Shown: positions 18,041 to 29,594, numbered from the stretch's first letter. The stretch: DNA of 64,000 nucleotides from Liquorilactobacillus hordei DSM 19519 (GCF_019443985.1 NZ_CP049303.1:2046001-2110000); one strand, 5' to 3'. Notes: generated by a model from the letters alone, not told the origin. Program-made: numbers and translations.

Positions 18041-19483
18041 TTACTTATTTCTATTGAGTTCACGTTTTCTCAAGTAAGGCAATAAAAATCCAACACCAAA
18101 CAAAATAAGAACTGTAATAAAATTCATCAAAAGTTGATGATCAAATGACTTAGTTCCAAAATTTGCATCCTGTGGAATGAATCCTAAGGTCGCACAAACA
18201 AATGTAAATAAGAAGCACCATCCACCCACGATCAAAGCTAATTTACGATTACGAATAAATACGTAATCTGAGTGAAAATCTTTTGCGCGCCATCTAATTG
18301 CTAAAAATGCAAAAAATACCCAACAAGTCTTATAAGGAGAAACAATTCCATTAATGTTTAATAACCAGTTGTAAATAGTATTGATATCTGGAAGTGTCCC
18401 CGTTAGAAGTAATAAAAATAAGCTTAAACCTGTAGTCATTAAATATGAATTAACGGGTAATCCTTTCTTATTCTTCTTAGTGAGCCAACTTGGCATGAAT
18501 TTATCAGCAACATCGCCTGCAAAAACTCGACTTGAAGCATCCAATAAAACTGCTAATTGAGCCATCATAAAAATTGCTTGTACAACTGCAAAGATATACA
18601 TCAAGAGTTTACCCACACCAAGTTCTGTTCCGAGTAGTGAAAAAGCATAATAAGGTCCATTCATCTTAAAGTCGTGTGGAATAGCATTTGCATTGAAGAA
18701 AATCGATAATGATAATGTTCCAAAGATGGTTAAAAATGCTGTCATTAAGGCTAATAACCACATTGCCTTGGGAAATTCATGCTTAGGATCCCTCATTTGT
18801 ACAATATAAGGCGCCGCTAACTCTGCTCCAGACATTGCAAAAATGAGTAGTCCAGTAGTCGAGAAGTATTTTAAACTAAAATGTGGAATAAATGATCCCC
18901 AGTTAAATGGCTGTGTTGCAATATGAACTCCATTCATCAATGCATATCCTGCGAGTAACACAAATAATAATGACATGATAAACATTGCTCCACCACCGAT
19001 TAGAGATAATACTTCGAGTGAATTTTTAATTAGATTTTCCAAAAGAATAAACGCTAATATTATAATAAATGTCAAAAGGCCAAACTCAAATGTCGACATT
19101 CTGTCACCCAAAGTGTTATTTCCAAGAACCATCCAACTAAAAGAAACAATTACTGAATTGGAAACGTCAACTATATAAGGAACGCTTTGAATCCAATACA
19201 TCCAAGAAGTCCAATATCCTAATGTATCATTGCCACCGTGTCTAACCCATGAAGCAAGACCACCACTTTGATTATCAAAAGTCAGGCTTAGCTGACTAAC
19301 AATCAATTCATAGGGAATCACATAAGCAAACAACAGGAAAATCCACGAAACGACAACTGATAGTCCTTGATTCTGAAAGGGATAAAAAATATTTTCAAAA
19401 CTAATAATTGTTACAAAATCTAAAAGTGCAATTACTGGCCAACTCATATAATGCTTGTTGGGACGTAAAAAATTATTAAACAT
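18041..19483 (-). CDS. APC-superfamily amino acid permease
   Basis: A 480-residue protein with about 12 membrane segments and APC-type features, similar in outline to the YjeM/glutamate-GABA antiporter branch. Start set at ATG 19483, 7 bases after GGAGG; an ATG at 19489 is too close to the ribosome binding site. Substrate unknown. It stands alone, with the IS copy 48 bases beyond its stop, and the 200-base gap upstream holds only AT-rich promoter-type DNA. Confidence 0.85.
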   Translation of the reverse strand: MFNNFLRPNKHYMSWPVIALLDFVTIISFENIFYPFQNQGLSVVVSWIFLLFAYVIPYELIVSQLSLTFDNQSGGLASWVRHGGNDTLGYWTSWMYWIQSVPYIVDVSNSVIVSFSWMVLGNNTLGDRMSTFEFGLLTFIIILAFILLENLIKNSLEVLSLIGGGAMFIMSLLFVLLAGYALMNGVHIATQPFNWGSFIPHFSLKYFSTTGLLIFAMSGAELAAPYIVQMRDPKHEFPKAMWLLALMTAFLTIFGTLSLSIFFNANAIPHDFKMNGPYYAFSLLGTELGVGKLLMYIFAVVQAIFMMAQLAVLLDASSRVFAGDVADKFMPSWLTKKNKKGLPVNSYLMTTGLSLFLLLLTGTLPDINTIYNWLLNINGIVSPYKTCWVFFAFLAIRWRAKDFHSDYVFIRNRKLALIVGGWCFLFTFVCATLGFIPQDANFGTKSFDHQLLMNFITVLILFGVGFLLPYLRKRELNRNK

Positions 19484-19685
19484 GTTCATTCCTCCAAATT
19501 ATAATTATTTATTTCAAAAAAATAACTATAATTTGGTGGTTTATGCATAGTTGTATCTATTTTTGAACGCACATGAAATCCATCCTAACTTAATTAAACT
19601 CGACTAGCTTTTCTAGCCACAATTTAGAATTTTAAAGCAAATCGGTCTAAAAAGAAAGGGTGTAAACATTAATATACATAATAAT

Positions 19686-21035
19686 CTAATCTATTTCTTG
19701 ATTATTGGTTTCAGGTCCAAAAAAATATACAATGATCGCTGCAACAACAGCAAAACTACTTATTACAACAAAAATCATCGTTGTATTTGAAATACTAAGA
19801 AGCCATGCAACTCCAATTGGCATCCCCACTGTTATTAACTTAGAGATTCCATTCGCAATTCCAGCACCCCGAAATCGATACTTAGTTGTAAATAATTCCG
19901 AAACATAGACACCCACAACTGAAGCCATTAATACATAAAAACATGTGGTCAGTAAGAATCCGAGTATCATTACCATAACAGGGCTACTATGCTTCGAATA
20001 AATAATTCCTAAGATTCCAGCTAAAATAAATGCTGTAACAATTGTCCGCTTTCTTCCAACTCTATCAATCAATTGTGAACCTAAAAATGCCCCCGTTGGT
20101 GCTCCTAACATCATCACTGTCGTAAATCCTAAAGAAGAAACGATATTGATTCCTTGTTTAACCAAGAGTGTTGGTACCCATGAAGTAAACGTATATTGGC
20201 ACACGATAGTTGCAGAAACTGCGAAAATTGCAACAAACAAATTGCGTGTAAAATGATTATTGACATCCTCTGAGGATATCCTATTATTCATTTTTGAATT
20301 AGCTTGAGCTTCACTTATTCCTTCATTCTTCATCTCAGTTTCAATTTCAGTAATAACTTCCTGTGCCTCTTGGATATGGCCGTGTGCAATACCCCAGCGA
20401 GGTGATTCAGGTAAGCTACGTCGGAAATACCACAAAATTAATGCTGAAGCTCCAGAAATAACAAACATTATTCTCCATGTGAAATGAGGAATTAATAAAG
20501 TACACATTAACATTGTAATAGGAGCTCCGCAGTTAGCGATAAATGAAGTCAAAGCACACCATTTACCACGACTCTTAACTGGTGCAAATTCATTAATCAT
20601 TGCAAATCCCGTAACTATCTCAGTTCCTAAACCAATACTTGCGATTAAACGACAAGCAATTAAGAAATACATATTAGGTGCAAATGAACCTATCAGCGTG
20701 AATGAACCAAAAATTATCAAATTAAGTTGATAGGCCTTCTTTCTCCCAAAAAAATCCCCCACAACACCAGCAAATACTGATCCTAAAAATAAGCCAAAAA
20801 AACCGACTGCTAAAAAAATTGAATTAAGTTTCAAGGTTGACCAATTTGTTTCTAACAAATAACTGCTTACTCCGCTTGCTAAATACACATCAATTGCATC
20901 TAGGAACATCCCAGCGGAAACTAAAATGAAAATCTTATAAAATGTTGTTGTTGGCTGAATCTGATTCATTCTTGTTCTTAATTGCACTGCTTTTTTCTCA
21001 TCTTGTACATCTCGTGAATTAATTGTTTCTTCCAT
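19686..21035 (-). CDS. MFS transporter of the leu operon
   Basis: A 449-residue major facilitator with about 12 membrane segments. The sugar-porter/aromatic acid-type signatures are visible: GDFFGRKKAYQ near residue 93 (loop 2-3), RLIASIGLGTEIVTGF near 128, PESPRWGIAHG near 208 and DRVGRKRT near 323. The gene starts 12 bases after leuD and is therefore most likely the last gene of leuBCD. A role in moving a leucine-pathway intermediate or branched-chain keto acid is a guess from position only. Confidence 0.85.
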   Translation of the reverse strand: MEETINSRDVQDEKKAVQLRTRMNQIQPTTTFYKIFILVSAGMFLDAIDVYLASGVSSYLLETNWSTLKLNSIFLAVGFFGLFLGSVFAGVVGDFFGRKKAYQLNLIIFGSFTLIGSFAPNMYFLIACRLIASIGLGTEIVTGFAMINEFAPVKSRGKWCALTSFIANCGAPITMLMCTLLIPHFTWRIMFVISGASALILWYFRRSLPESPRWGIAHGHIQEAQEVITEIETEMKNEGISEAQANSKMNNRISSEDVNNHFTRNLFVAIFAVSATIVCQYTFTSWVPTLLVKQGINIVSSLGFTTVMMLGAPTGAFLGSQLIDRVGRKRTIVTAFILAGILGIIYSKHSSPVMVMILGFLLTTCFYVLMASVVGVYVSELFTTKYRFRGAGIANGISKLITVGMPIGVAWLLSISNTTMIFVVISSFAVVAAIIVYFFGPETNNQEID

Positions 21036-21047
21036 ATATATCTCTCC

Positions 21048-21632
21048 TTACTCAAATGCTGGCATCTGCTCTTCGAAATTTCTTATCTTCTCTTCTTGTT
21101 TTAGTGTTAGTTCAATATCATCTATTCCATCGATAAGTTTCTGCTTCCAAGTCGCATCGATTTCAAAGGAGTATGTTTTATCTTGCCACATTACCTTTTG
21201 CTGAGGTAAGTCAACTGTTATTTCGTCATCAGATGCCATTTGAGCCAAGGTATTTCTAATAGCTTGCGGTAATATAATTGGTAAAATCCCGTTTTTAGTA
21301 CAATTCATGAAAAAGATATCACTATATCCACCAGCAATTATAATTTTAAATCCCCAATCTTTAAGAGCCCACGCAGCATGTTCACGTGAGGACCCACAGC
21401 CAAAGTTATCTCCACTAATTAAAATAGTTGCCCCTTGATGCTCTGGCTTATTCAAAATAAAATCTGGATTAGGCTGCCCGTTATCCAAAAAGCGCCAGTC
21501 ATGAAAAAGATGCTGCCCATACCCTACCTTTAAGATATTCTTCAAAAACTGTTTTGGAATAATTTGATCTGTGTCAATATTATTATTCATCAAAGAGATT
21601 GTTTTTCCCGTGTGTACTGTAATTGCTTCCAT
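21048..21632 (-). CDS. leuD: 3-isopropylmalate dehydratase small subunit
   Basis: A 194-residue protein of normal LeuD length beginning [20 protein letters not shown] with [12 protein letters not shown] and the swivel-domain motif [14 protein letters not shown]. With LeuC it isomerises 2-isopropylmalate to 3-isopropylmalate. Start set at ATG 21632, one base after the leuC stop, with AGGAGG inside the leuC end; the longer in-frame extension overlaps leuC and is not used. Confidence 0.97.
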   Translation of the reverse strand: MEAITVHTGKTISLMNNNIDTDQIIPKQFLKNILKVGYGQHLFHDWRFLDNGQPNPDFILNKPEHQGATILISGDNFGCGSSREHAAWALKDWGFKIIIAGGYSDIFFMNCTKNGILPIILPQAIRNTLAQMASDDEITVDLPQQKVMWQDKTYSFEIDATWKQKLIDGIDDIELTLKQEEKIRNFEEQMPAFE

Positions 21633-21633
21633 C

Positions 21634-23010
21634 TTAAATTGCCTCCTTTTGGCGAATATCAACAAAATGTCCATGAATTCCTGCAGCTGCGACCATTGCT
21701 GGACTTGCAAGATGTGTCCTTGCATCCTTTCCCTGACGCCCTTCGAAATTACGATTAGTTGTTGACGCACAATGAATTCCTGCAGGAATCTTATCTGGAT
21801 TCATCGCTAAACATGCTGAACATCCTGGTTCACGCCACTCGCATCCCGCATCTTTAAATATTTGATCCAACCCTAATTTTTCAGCTTCATTTTTAACTGT
21901 TCTTGAACCTGGAACAATCCAAGCAGTTACATTCTCAGCAACATGGTGACCTTTCATGATTCGTGCTGCTTCTTGAATATCAGCTAGGCGCCCATTTGTA
22001 CATGAGCCAATAAAAATCCATTGGATTGGGATATCTGTTGCATTAATTGCAGGTTTTAAATTCATGTAATCGTACGCCCGTTGAACATTCATGTCTGTAA
22101 TTTTTGGTAACTTTGCATCTACTGGAATTGCCATTGAAGGATTAGTTCCCCACGAAACATAGGGTGCTAATGTACTAACATCAAATTCAATGACAGTATC
22201 ATAATCATCAACATCGTCTGTGTAAAATTGTTTCCAATATTCAATTGCTTTATCCATATTTTTAGGTGCATACTTGCGACCTTTCAGATATTCAAAAGTC
22301 GTTTGATCTGGACGCATCATTCCCATTTTCGCCCCACCTTCAATTGCCATATTGCAGATAGTCATTCGATTTTCCATGGATAACTCTTGCAATGTTTCGC
22401 CAAAGAATTCAACTGCATATCCGGTCCCAAAATCTACACCATTTTGCGCAATCAACGCCATAATAATATCCTTAGCAGCGACTCCTTCTTGCAGTTCACC
22501 ATGTAAATGAATTCCCATTGTCTTGGGCTTAAGCTGCCAAATTGTCTGTGTAGCAAGTACATGTTCAACTTCAGATGTACCTATTCCAAAAGCAATTGAG
22601 CCAAATGCTCCATGGGTTGCGGTATGCGAATCACCACAAACAACAATTTGTCCGGGTTGTGTAAGTCCAAGCTGTGGTCCAATTACATGAACTATTCCTT
22701 GATCTTCATTGCCCATATCTGCTAAACGAAGCCCAAATTCTTTACAGTTTGTTCGCAGCGTTTCAATCTGTTTACGTGAAATTTGATCTTTAATATTAAA
22801 AATATCTTTCGTTGGCACATTATGATCCATTGTTGCAAAAGTTCGATTTGGGCGTCTCACTGTCCGTTTGTTCATTCTTAATCCCTCAAAGGCTTGCGGT
22901 GAGGTAACTTCGTGCACTAGATGCAAGTCCACGTACATTAATTGCGGTTTGCCTTCTTCACCACTAACTACATGTTTTTCCCAAAGTTTATCAAATAATG
23001 TTTTTCCCAT
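21634..23010 (-). CDS. leuC: 3-isopropylmalate dehydratase large subunit
   Basis: A 458-residue aconitase-family subunit. The iron-sulfur cysteines are in FIGSCTNGR and CSACLAMN, and [14 protein letters not shown] is the active-site region. Start at ATG 23010, 9 bases after AGAGG; the ATG at 23019 that overlaps the leuB stop has its ribosome binding site directly against it. Works with LeuD. Confidence 0.97.
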   Translation of the reverse strand: MGKTLFDKLWEKHVVSGEEGKPQLMYVDLHLVHEVTSPQAFEGLRMNKRTVRRPNRTFATMDHNVPTKDIFNIKDQISRKQIETLRTNCKEFGLRLADMGNEDQGIVHVIGPQLGLTQPGQIVVCGDSHTATHGAFGSIAFGIGTSEVEHVLATQTIWQLKPKTMGIHLHGELQEGVAAKDIIMALIAQNGVDFGTGYAVEFFGETLQELSMENRMTICNMAIEGGAKMGMMRPDQTTFEYLKGRKYAPKNMDKAIEYWKQFYTDDVDDYDTVIEFDVSTLAPYVSWGTNPSMAIPVDAKLPKITDMNVQRAYDYMNLKPAINATDIPIQWIFIGSCTNGRLADIQEAARIMKGHHVAENVTAWIVPGSRTVKNEAEKLGLDQIFKDAGCEWREPGCSACLAMNPDKIPAGIHCASTTNRNFEGRQGKDARTHLASPAMVAAAGIHGHFVDIRQKEAI

Positions 23011-23015
23011 TTTTT

Positions 23016-24065
23016 TCATCCTCTCAAATTTTCAATTATTTGTGTTGTAACTTCTTTAGTTGTTGCTGTTCCTCCAAGATCAGGTGTTACGATTCCCTTT
23101 GTAATAGCCTGTTCAACTGCATTCGTAATCCTATCAGCGAGCTCGTATTCACCGAATGATTCCCGTAGCATCATCTCAATACTTTGAATCATCGAGATTG
23201 GATCAGCAATTCCTCTGCCAGCAATGTCAGGTGCAGAACCATGAATAGGTTCATATAGACTTGGGCCAGTAACACCTGTGCTCATAGAGGGGATTGTTCC
23301 AAGTGAACCAGTTAGAACTGATGCCTCATCACTCAAAATATCTCCGAACAGATTTGCTGTGATTACTACATCAAAGAAACTTGGTTGAGTAATAATTTTC
23401 ATTGCTGCAGCATCTACATAACAGTAATCCACGACAACTTCTGGATAATCATTGTTCATTTTCTGCGCTACTTTCCGCCATAATTTTGAAGTAGCTAAGA
23501 CATTGGCTTTATCGACAATCGTTACATGTTTCTTGCGGTGCATACTCATTTCAAAGCCTATATGCATGATTCTTTCGATTTCTTCCACCGTATATCTTGA
23601 AGTATCAATTGCCTCATACTTTTCTTGCTTTCTGGGAGTTCCAAAATATATTCCACTCGTCAATTCCCTTACAATTACAAAATCAGTATCCTGAATCACC
23701 TCTGGTTTGACTGGGGACTTCCTAGCTAAGATTGGATTGACCTTCGTTGGACGGATATTGGCAAACAATCCAAGTTCATTTCTAATTGCTAACAAACCTG
23801 CTTCTGGTCTAATCTTTGCCTTATCCCACTTAGGTCCTCCAATCGCACTCAATAAGACCGCATCTGATTTTTTGCATCCCTCTATGGTACTTTGGGGCAA
23901 AGGTTCACCACAGCAATCGATTGCCTCACCGCCAAAGGGATATTTATGTATTTGATATTCAAAATTAGTTTCTTGGCTAACAGCTTCCAATACCTCAAGA
24001 CCTGAATTCATTATTTCTGGTCCAATATAATCACCTTGTAAAACTGCAATCTTTTTTATTTGCAT
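23016..24065 (-). CDS. leuB: 3-isopropylmalate dehydrogenase
   Basis: A 349-residue NAD-dependent decarboxylating dehydrogenase giving 2-ketoisocaproate. Family motifs are [23 protein letters not shown] and [18 protein letters not shown]. First structural gene of the leu unit; the usual leuA is not next to it in this window. An attenuator lies directly upstream. Confidence 0.97.
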   Translation of the reverse strand: MQIKKIAVLQGDYIGPEIMNSGLEVLEAVSQETNFEYQIHKYPFGGEAIDCCGEPLPQSTIEGCKKSDAVLLSAIGGPKWDKAKIRPEAGLLAIRNELGLFANIRPTKVNPILARKSPVKPEVIQDTDFVIVRELTSGIYFGTPRKQEKYEAIDTSRYTVEEIERIMHIGFEMSMHRKKHVTIVDKANVLATSKLWRKVAQKMNNDYPEVVVDYCYVDAAAMKIITQPSFFDVVITANLFGDILSDEASVLTGSLGTIPSMSTGVTGPSLYEPIHGSAPDIAGRGIADPISMIQSIEMMLRESFGEYELADRITNAVEQAITKGIVTPDLGGTATTKEVTTQIIENLRG

Positions 24066-24108
24066 TCAATACTCCTCCTACTTATTTTTTATTTGGTTTC
24101 ACTCAGAC

Positions 24109-24145
24109 AAAAAAAGGCGCCTCATTCAATTTAGAATGAGACGCC
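24109..24145 (-). terminator. Leucine attenuator terminator
   Basis: On the minus strand GGCGTCTCATTC pairs with GAATGAGGCGCC (one mismatch) and is followed by T7, 43 bases before leuB. An upstream stem CAGGACTC/GAGTCCTG (24176-24206) lies between it and the leader peptide and can act as pause or alternative hairpin. Confidence 0.85.
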
Positions 24146-24208
24146 TTCCGCTCGAGCCCCATTCCTATAACGCAAACAGGACTCGACTAATAATGTCAGA
24201 GTCCTGGG

Positions 24209-24262
24209 TCATAGTAGTAGGGCAAATTCAATTGTGAAACTATTACGCATACTATTATTCAT
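24209..24262 (-). CDS. leuL: leu operon leader peptide
   Basis: A 17-codon ORF with AAGGAGT 6-7 bases before its ATG ends in three successive CTA leucine codons and TGA. The position ahead of a pause-type hairpin and a terminator is the classic arrangement of ribosome-mediated leucine attenuation, as known for the Lactococcus leu operon. Scarce Leu-tRNA would stall the ribosome at CTA and allow read-through. Confidence 0.85.
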   Translation of the reverse strand: MNNSMRNSFTIEFALLL

Positions 24263-24416
24263 GATTAGGACTCCTTTCGTTTAATTTAAAAATAATTTAA
24301 CGCCATTTACGTTAATTGTCAATGGAAAAATGAAATAAATTCTAATAAATATTAATTTGGAATATTTAAAATGTAGAAATAAATTGTTAATTGCATAACA
24401 TTCTAGTCTTACTGAA

Positions 24417-25619
24417 CTACAATTCAATTCCTAAAAAATTAGCAACTTGCTCAACATCTTTATCCCCACGTCCAGAAATATTAATGATCACTATTTGATC
24501 CTTGTTCATTTTAGGCACAATTTTTACAGCTTCTGCAACTGCATGTGAACTTTCCAATGCTGGAATTATTCCTTCAGTTTTAGATAGTAAAACAAACGCA
24601 TCAATCGCTTCTTGATCTGTAATTGCATCATATTGTGCTCTTTTCGTATCCTTGAGATATGCATGTTCAGGTCCAACCCCTGGATAATCAAGTCCTGCAG
24701 AAATCGAGTAAGCTGGCAATACATTTCCTTTTTCATCCTGTAAGACATATGTCTTCATACCATCCGAAACCCCGACTGTTCCATTTGTCATCGTAGCCGC
24801 ATTATCTGGTGTATTAACACCTTTGCCAGCTGCTTCAGCACCAAAAAGCTTAACTTCTGGATCATTAATAAACTCGGCAAATGCTCCAATCGCATTTGAC
24901 CCACCACCGACACAAGCAATTATTGCATCTGGTAATCGATTTTCCTTCTCTAGAATCTGTTTCCGCGCTTCTTTACTAATAACGCTTTGAAAATCCTTAA
25001 CAATTGTTGGATAGGGATGTGGTCCCACGGCAGAACCAAGTACATAGAACGTATCGTCTAAATGTTGCGCAAAATAGCCAAAAGCCGCATCAACAGCATT
25101 CTTTAAAGTTCCATTACCTTCACTCACAGAATGGACCTTAGCACCTAATAAATTAATTCTAAAAACATTCAGTTTTTGGCGTCGTACATCCTCTGCACCC
25201 ATAAATATTTCACATTCCATCCCAAACTTTGCGGCTGCGGCTGCTGTTGCAACTCCATGTTGACCTGCACCTGTTTCTGCAATTACTTTTGTTTTCCCCA
25301 TTCTTTTTGCTAGAAGTATCTGACCAAGGACATTATTTAATTTATGTGCTCCTAAGTGATTCAGATCTTCTCGCTTTAAATATATTTTTGCTCCATCCAA
25401 TTTTTTGGTTAACGACTCGGCAAAATAAAGTGGTGTTTCACGCCCAGAATAATCCTTTAAATAATAAGCAAGCTCCGCTCTAAAATCTGCATCATTCTTG
25501 TATTTTAGATATGCATTTTCGAGTTGCTGTAACGCATTGGCAACGTCTTCTGGAACATATTGTCCACCAAAAATCCCGTAGTATCCTTTTTTTGCTTGTA
25601 CTGCATTTTTTTCTGTCAT
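24417..25619 (-). CDS. trpB: Tryptophan synthase beta chain
   Basis: A 400-residue PLP enzyme that makes tryptophan from serine and indole. The PLP lysine is in [15 protein letters not shown] near residue 89, the phosphate-binding loop is [10 protein letters not shown] and the C-terminal ISGRGDKDV is normal. Start at ATG 25619 after AAAAGGAG; a longer in-frame extension runs into the attenuator. No trpA or other trp gene is adjacent, so the lone TrpB may salvage indole or work with distant genes. Confidence 0.95.
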   Translation of the reverse strand: MTEKNAVQAKKGYYGIFGGQYVPEDVANALQQLENAYLKYKNDADFRAELAYYLKDYSGRETPLYFAESLTKKLDGAKIYLKREDLNHLGAHKLNNVLGQILLAKRMGKTKVIAETGAGQHGVATAAAAAKFGMECEIFMGAEDVRRQKLNVFRINLLGAKVHSVSEGNGTLKNAVDAAFGYFAQHLDDTFYVLGSAVGPHPYPTIVKDFQSVISKEARKQILEKENRLPDAIIACVGGGSNAIGAFAEFINDPEVKLFGAEAAGKGVNTPDNAATMTNGTVGVSDGMKTYVLQDEKGNVLPAYSISAGLDYPGVGPEHAYLKDTKRAQYDAITDQEAIDAFVLLSKTEGIIPALESSHAVAEAVKIVPKMNKDQIVIINISGRGDKDVEQVANFLGIEL

Positions 25620-25664
25620 AATAAAAAACTCCTTTTTATTTTTTATAAAAGGAGAGTCTAGTCC

Positions 25665-25710
25665 AAATAAAAAAGACTGACAGCACACAACTATGCACCA
25701 TCAGTCTTTG
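25665..25710 (-). terminator. Tryptophan attenuator terminator
   Basis: On the minus strand CAAAGACTGA pairs with TCAGTCTTTT (inner GCA/TGC) and is followed by a T-rich run. Upstream, CATAGACT (25763-25771 region) and AGTCTATG (25727-25735 region) can pair as an alternative hairpin. No T-box motif is present. Confidence 0.8.
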
Positions 25711-25794
25711 AATAAACTGTATCTGGCATAGACTCTCTCAAAACTACAAAAGTAATTAAGCAAGTCTATGTCCATAAAAAACATCCGACTCGCC

Positions 25795-25836
25795 CTAGCT
25801 ACGCCAAAGTTGCCATTTTTGAATGTTTAAAATCAT
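25795..25836 (-). CDS. trpL: trpB leader peptide with two Trp codons
   Basis: A 13-codon ORF, MILNIQKWQLWRS, lies about 180 bases upstream of trpB, behind AAAGGA. Two tryptophan codons in 13 is far above chance, and hairpins including a terminator follow. This is a ribosome-mediated attenuator of E. coli type rather than the T-box or TRAP systems more often found in Firmicutes trp genes. Confidence 0.75.
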   Translation of the reverse strand: MILNIQKWQLWRS

Positions 25837-25914
25837 AATACAGTCATCCTTTCCGTCATTAATTGTTGCTTATTATCACTTTATTTTAATCAAAAGTCAA
25901 GTGTTTTATTATTT

Positions 25915-27601
25915 TTATCCATCGTCTCTTTTAAACATATTGACACTTTTCTTCTGATACATTGAAACACAAAGAGCAACCATAATTGGAAGTGTATATA
26001 CCACGGGATACAGATATCTTCTTCCTTCAAACACAATGGAAACAGGTGATAGCCAACACCCTAAAACTAGCGATAAGATCAGCGGAACCATAGCAAGCCA
26101 ATAATATTTTAATTCAGTTGAATACCATTTTTTACATAACGTTGAGATGACAAACACTGGGATTAATGTTGCATAAAATGCATAATAAGAAAATAGTAAA
26201 TAGCGGATTAGAATACAGATCATTAAAAAATTGTTGCGTAGTATCTGAACTATATTTGAAAAATCCCCTTCTATCTGGAACAGTACTTGGAATTAAACTT
26301 GGATTTAATTGCGAATGCCATGACATTTCCATTAAGGGGTTGTACTCTGAAAAAGAAAACCAGCCCGATAACATTGCAACTCCAGCGTCAAAGTAAACCC
26401 TAGGATGCTTGATTCCTTCTGCAAACCATACTTTTAAATAATTAATATATTGTTGAGTACTACCACGATCATTGTATCCCTTGACCGGATCAGCTAAAGT
26501 TGGATTATACCTCTTGTCAATATTTTTCATATCTACAACTTCATTAAGTGTTCTATACTCTTTTTTTGTTACTTCATTTTTATAATATTTGTAATACCTT
26601 GCAGTTTGTTGAAATGGTAAAGAAAACATTTCTTGTTTTCCCCCAGGAACAACCTTAAGATTACTTTTTATCATTCCAGACAATCCAACAGATATAAATA
26701 GAGTTACTATTAATACACCAAATGATTTGATACGATTTTTAGGTATCAAAAAAATCAATGCTAACAAAGAAAATAAAATTACATACAATCCCACTTTTTT
26801 TGTTAATATGCTAAGGGATGCAACCACAATCATCCAAATATCATATTTAATATTATTAAAGCATTGGCATTTTGTTCTAATCGCCTCTATGTATAAAATG
26901 ATAAATATCACATATATCCAAGAAAATAATGCATCTTTAGATACCGTTTGGACACTTGCAGGGAAAACTGGACAAAGTGCATAGAATGCAACCATAAATA
27001 CCAAAAAAATATTCTTCAACATCAGTTTTGCATGCGCATATTTAACAGTTAGTGAAAAACTCAGTGCACTAAAAAAAGCCTGAATTATAACATACACAAA
27101 TATCCCTAACTGCCAATTATGAAAAAGTTTTCCAAAAGGTGTAATTATGCTTCCCATTATTAAAGTGTCTACAAATGGATGATGGTCAGAAAGAACTCCC
27201 TTGTGAATAACACCTCCCTTTGAGAAATTTATAAATTCACCTAATTGTCCCCAAGTATCATTGATTAATGTTCCCGGATAAAGTGATATTATCACTGGTA
27301 GCCAACAACTAAAGATTATTAGAGTAATATATAAAACACTGTATTTACTGTTAAAGATGTTTTTAATCCACTTATTGCTATCAAAAAAGGCGTCTTTGTT
27401 GATAGAATTATTTAAGAGCTTACTTCTTAATCCCCAACTAATGACTGTCAGTGCCATAAATACCCAAAGTACTGTAAGAAAATACCCCAGATTAAATTTG
27501 CAATAGCCCATCTGAATATATTTAGGCGCAGCCGCAAGCATCAATGATACCATCAAATTTAATGTATATTCAAATTTACTATTTAATTTTACTATGTTCA
27601 T
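25915..27601 (-). pseudogene. DUF6020-like polytopic membrane protein, frameshifted
   Basis: A large membrane protein of about 560 residues with many hydrophobic segments and the motif NDTWGQLG...DHHPFVDTLIMG, which I associate with DUF6020-type glycosyltransferase-like membrane proteins. Start at ATG 27601 after GGAGAG. Near 26225-26230 a run of six A (T on the coding strand) puts the last ~100 codons, which hold three more membrane segments, in another frame. Five bases instead of six would restore it. Function unknown. Cause may be mutation, phase variation or sequencing error. Confidence 0.65.
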
Positions 27602-28151
27602 TTTTTCTCTCCAAACTACTAACTTGATTAGATCAGCCATAATAATACAATTTAACATCTGTTTTTTAGCATTATTCATCTAATTTACTGATATAACATG
27701 TAAACAAAAAATTCTTCGTTAAATGTAAAATTACTGAAAACGAGGTACAGACAAGAGCATTTCAAATATTTACTTTACAGCGCAGACACTTTTTATTCAA
27801 TAAAAATATTCAGGTTTTTGGCTTGTAGTAATTCTTTTAACACAAAATATCTGCACTAATCTTAAAGATTCTATGTGTTTAAGAAAAATGATACAATCTA
27901 CAATGTTTATTTTGCTATTTTGACTAACATAATTTGGATTGCATGTGCGCATATTTTTTCTCACAATTTCTATAATTATGTTAACCTATATTCGATATTT
28001 TTCTACGTTTTCAAAGAAAATTTTTGTGCTTTTTTTAATTTATTAAATAAATAATCTTACTAAACTAATTATAATTAATTGATGAGATAATTTTTAATCA
28101 CACCTATGTGATATAATTGGCATATAGTATCAAAAGATAGGAGAAAATTAA
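27602..28151. promoter_or_regulatory. AT-rich gap with promoter and operator-like palindrome upstream of the glutamine transporter
   Basis: No gene is visible in this 550-base gap. Near its right end TATAAT lies at 28112-28117, and the inverted repeat ATCACA-CCTA-TGTGAT at 28097-28112 abuts it, an operator-like position. The -35 region is poor. AGGAG precedes the downstream ATG. Confidence 0.5.
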
Positions 28152-29594
28152 ATGAAAATCAGATTAAAACTTTTTTTTGCATTATTTTTTGCAACTTTAG
28201 GGATGTTTGCTTGGCAAGCTCCTCAAGTCCATGCTGCTACGACTTATACAATTGGTACAGATGTTACTTTCCCACCATTTGTTTATGCAAATTCTAATAA
28301 TAAATACGTAGGAATTGATATGGAATTAATCCGCTCCATCGCTAAAGAGGAAGGCTTTAAGGTTGATATAAAACCACTTGGTTTCAACGCTGCAGTTCAG
28401 TCACTTAGCTCTGGACAGATTGATGGTGTAATTGCCGGAATGACAATTACGGACGAACGTAAACAAACATTAGACTTTTCAACTCCTTATTATGAATCTG
28501 GAATTGTAATGGCGGTTGCTCCTAACAGTAAGATTACCAATCTTAAGGGATTAAAGGGAAAAACAGTTGCCGTTAAAACTGGTACACAAGGTGCTACATA
28601 TGCAAATTCAATTAAGGACAAATATGGATTCAAAGTTGTAACATTTGATGATTCCGATAATGTGTACAATGATGTTAAAACTGGCAATTCTGTAGCTTGT
28701 TTCGATGATAGTGCCGTACTTAACTATGGAGTTAAAACAGGTTTAGGTCTTAAGGTTGTTACTAAGCCTGCAGATATTGGTCAATACGGTTTTGCTGTTA
28801 AAAAAGGGCAAAATCAAAAATTACTTAAAATGTTCAACGAGGGACTTGCTAAACTAAAGAAAAATGGTAAATATGATCAAATTATCAAGAAATATACTGG
28901 TAAGGCGGCTACAAGCAAGTCTAACAAAGCAAACTCCGAAGATAAAACTTTCTTAGGTCTCTTGCGTCAAAATCAACAAGCCATCCTAAATGGTATTTTA
29001 GAAACAATTAAGTTAACAATCGTTTCTATCGTTTGTGCAACCATCTTTGGAATTCTCATTGGATTACTTGGTGTTTTGCCTAACAAGTTTGCACGCGGTA
29101 CCTCTACTACAATTGTCTACATTTTTAGAGGATTGCCTTTGCTAGTTTTAGCCTTGTTTATTTATAATGGTATTCCAAGTTTGACTGGTACCAAAATACC
29201 GGCTTTCGTCGCTGGTATTATAACCTTGACCCTAAACGAAGGGGCATATACCGCTGCATTCGTTAAAGGTGGAATTGAAGCTGTTGACAGTGGACAAATG
29301 GAAGCTGCAAGAAGCTTGGGACTGCCTTTTGGTAAAGCAATGCGTAAAGTTATCTTGCCACAAGGTATCAAAATTATGATTCCTTCATTCATTAATCAAT
29401 TTATTATCACTTTGAAGGATACTTCAATTCTATCAATTATCGGAATTCTAGAATTAACACAAACAGGTAAAATTATCATTGCTCGTAACCTTGAAGGCTT
29501 CAAAGTTTGGGCAATCATTGCTGTAATTTACCTCTTAATTATCACATTGTTGACACTACTATCTAAATGGGTTGAACGGAGGATTAATGACTAA
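28152..29594 (+). CDS. Glutamine-type ABC transporter, fused substrate-binding and permease protein
   Basis: A 480-residue fusion. Residues 1-28 form a signal peptide ending AHA-like (VHAATTY), 29-255 a single periplasmic-type amino acid binding domain ([33 protein letters not shown]), and 270-480 an ABC permease with the EAA loop [21 protein letters not shown]. The arrangement resembles GlnP of lactic acid bacteria, which has two binding domains in Lactococcus; here there is one. It overlaps the ATPase gene by one base (TAATG). Probable substrate glutamine or a related polar amino acid. Confidence 0.92.
   Translation: MKIRLKLFFALFFATLGMFAWQAPQVHAATTYTIGTDVTFPPFVYANSNNKYVGIDMELIRSIAKEEGFKVDIKPLGFNAAVQSLSSGQIDGVIAGMTITDERKQTLDFSTPYYESGIVMAVAPNSKITNLKGLKGKTVAVKTGTQGATYANSIKDKYGFKVVTFDDSDNVYNDVKTGNSVACFDDSAVLNYGVKTGLGLKVVTKPADIGQYGFAVKKGQNQKLLKMFNEGLAKLKKNGKYDQIIKKYTGKAATSKSNKANSEDKTFLGLLRQNQQAILNGILETIKLTIVSIVCATIFGILIGLLGVLPNKFARGTSTTIVYIFRGLPLLVLALFIYNGIPSLTGTKIPAFVAGIITLTLNEGAYTAAFVKGGIEAVDSGQMEAARSLGLPFGKAMRKVILPQGIKIMIPSFINQFIITLKDTSILSIIGILELTQTGKIIIARNLEGFKVWAIIAVIYLLIITLLTLLSKWVERRIND

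Noticed and set aside
25665..25836. T-box upstream of trpB
   Set aside because: No GGTGGNACCGCG-type motif or stem I pattern is present; a Trp-codon leader peptide explains the hairpins better.
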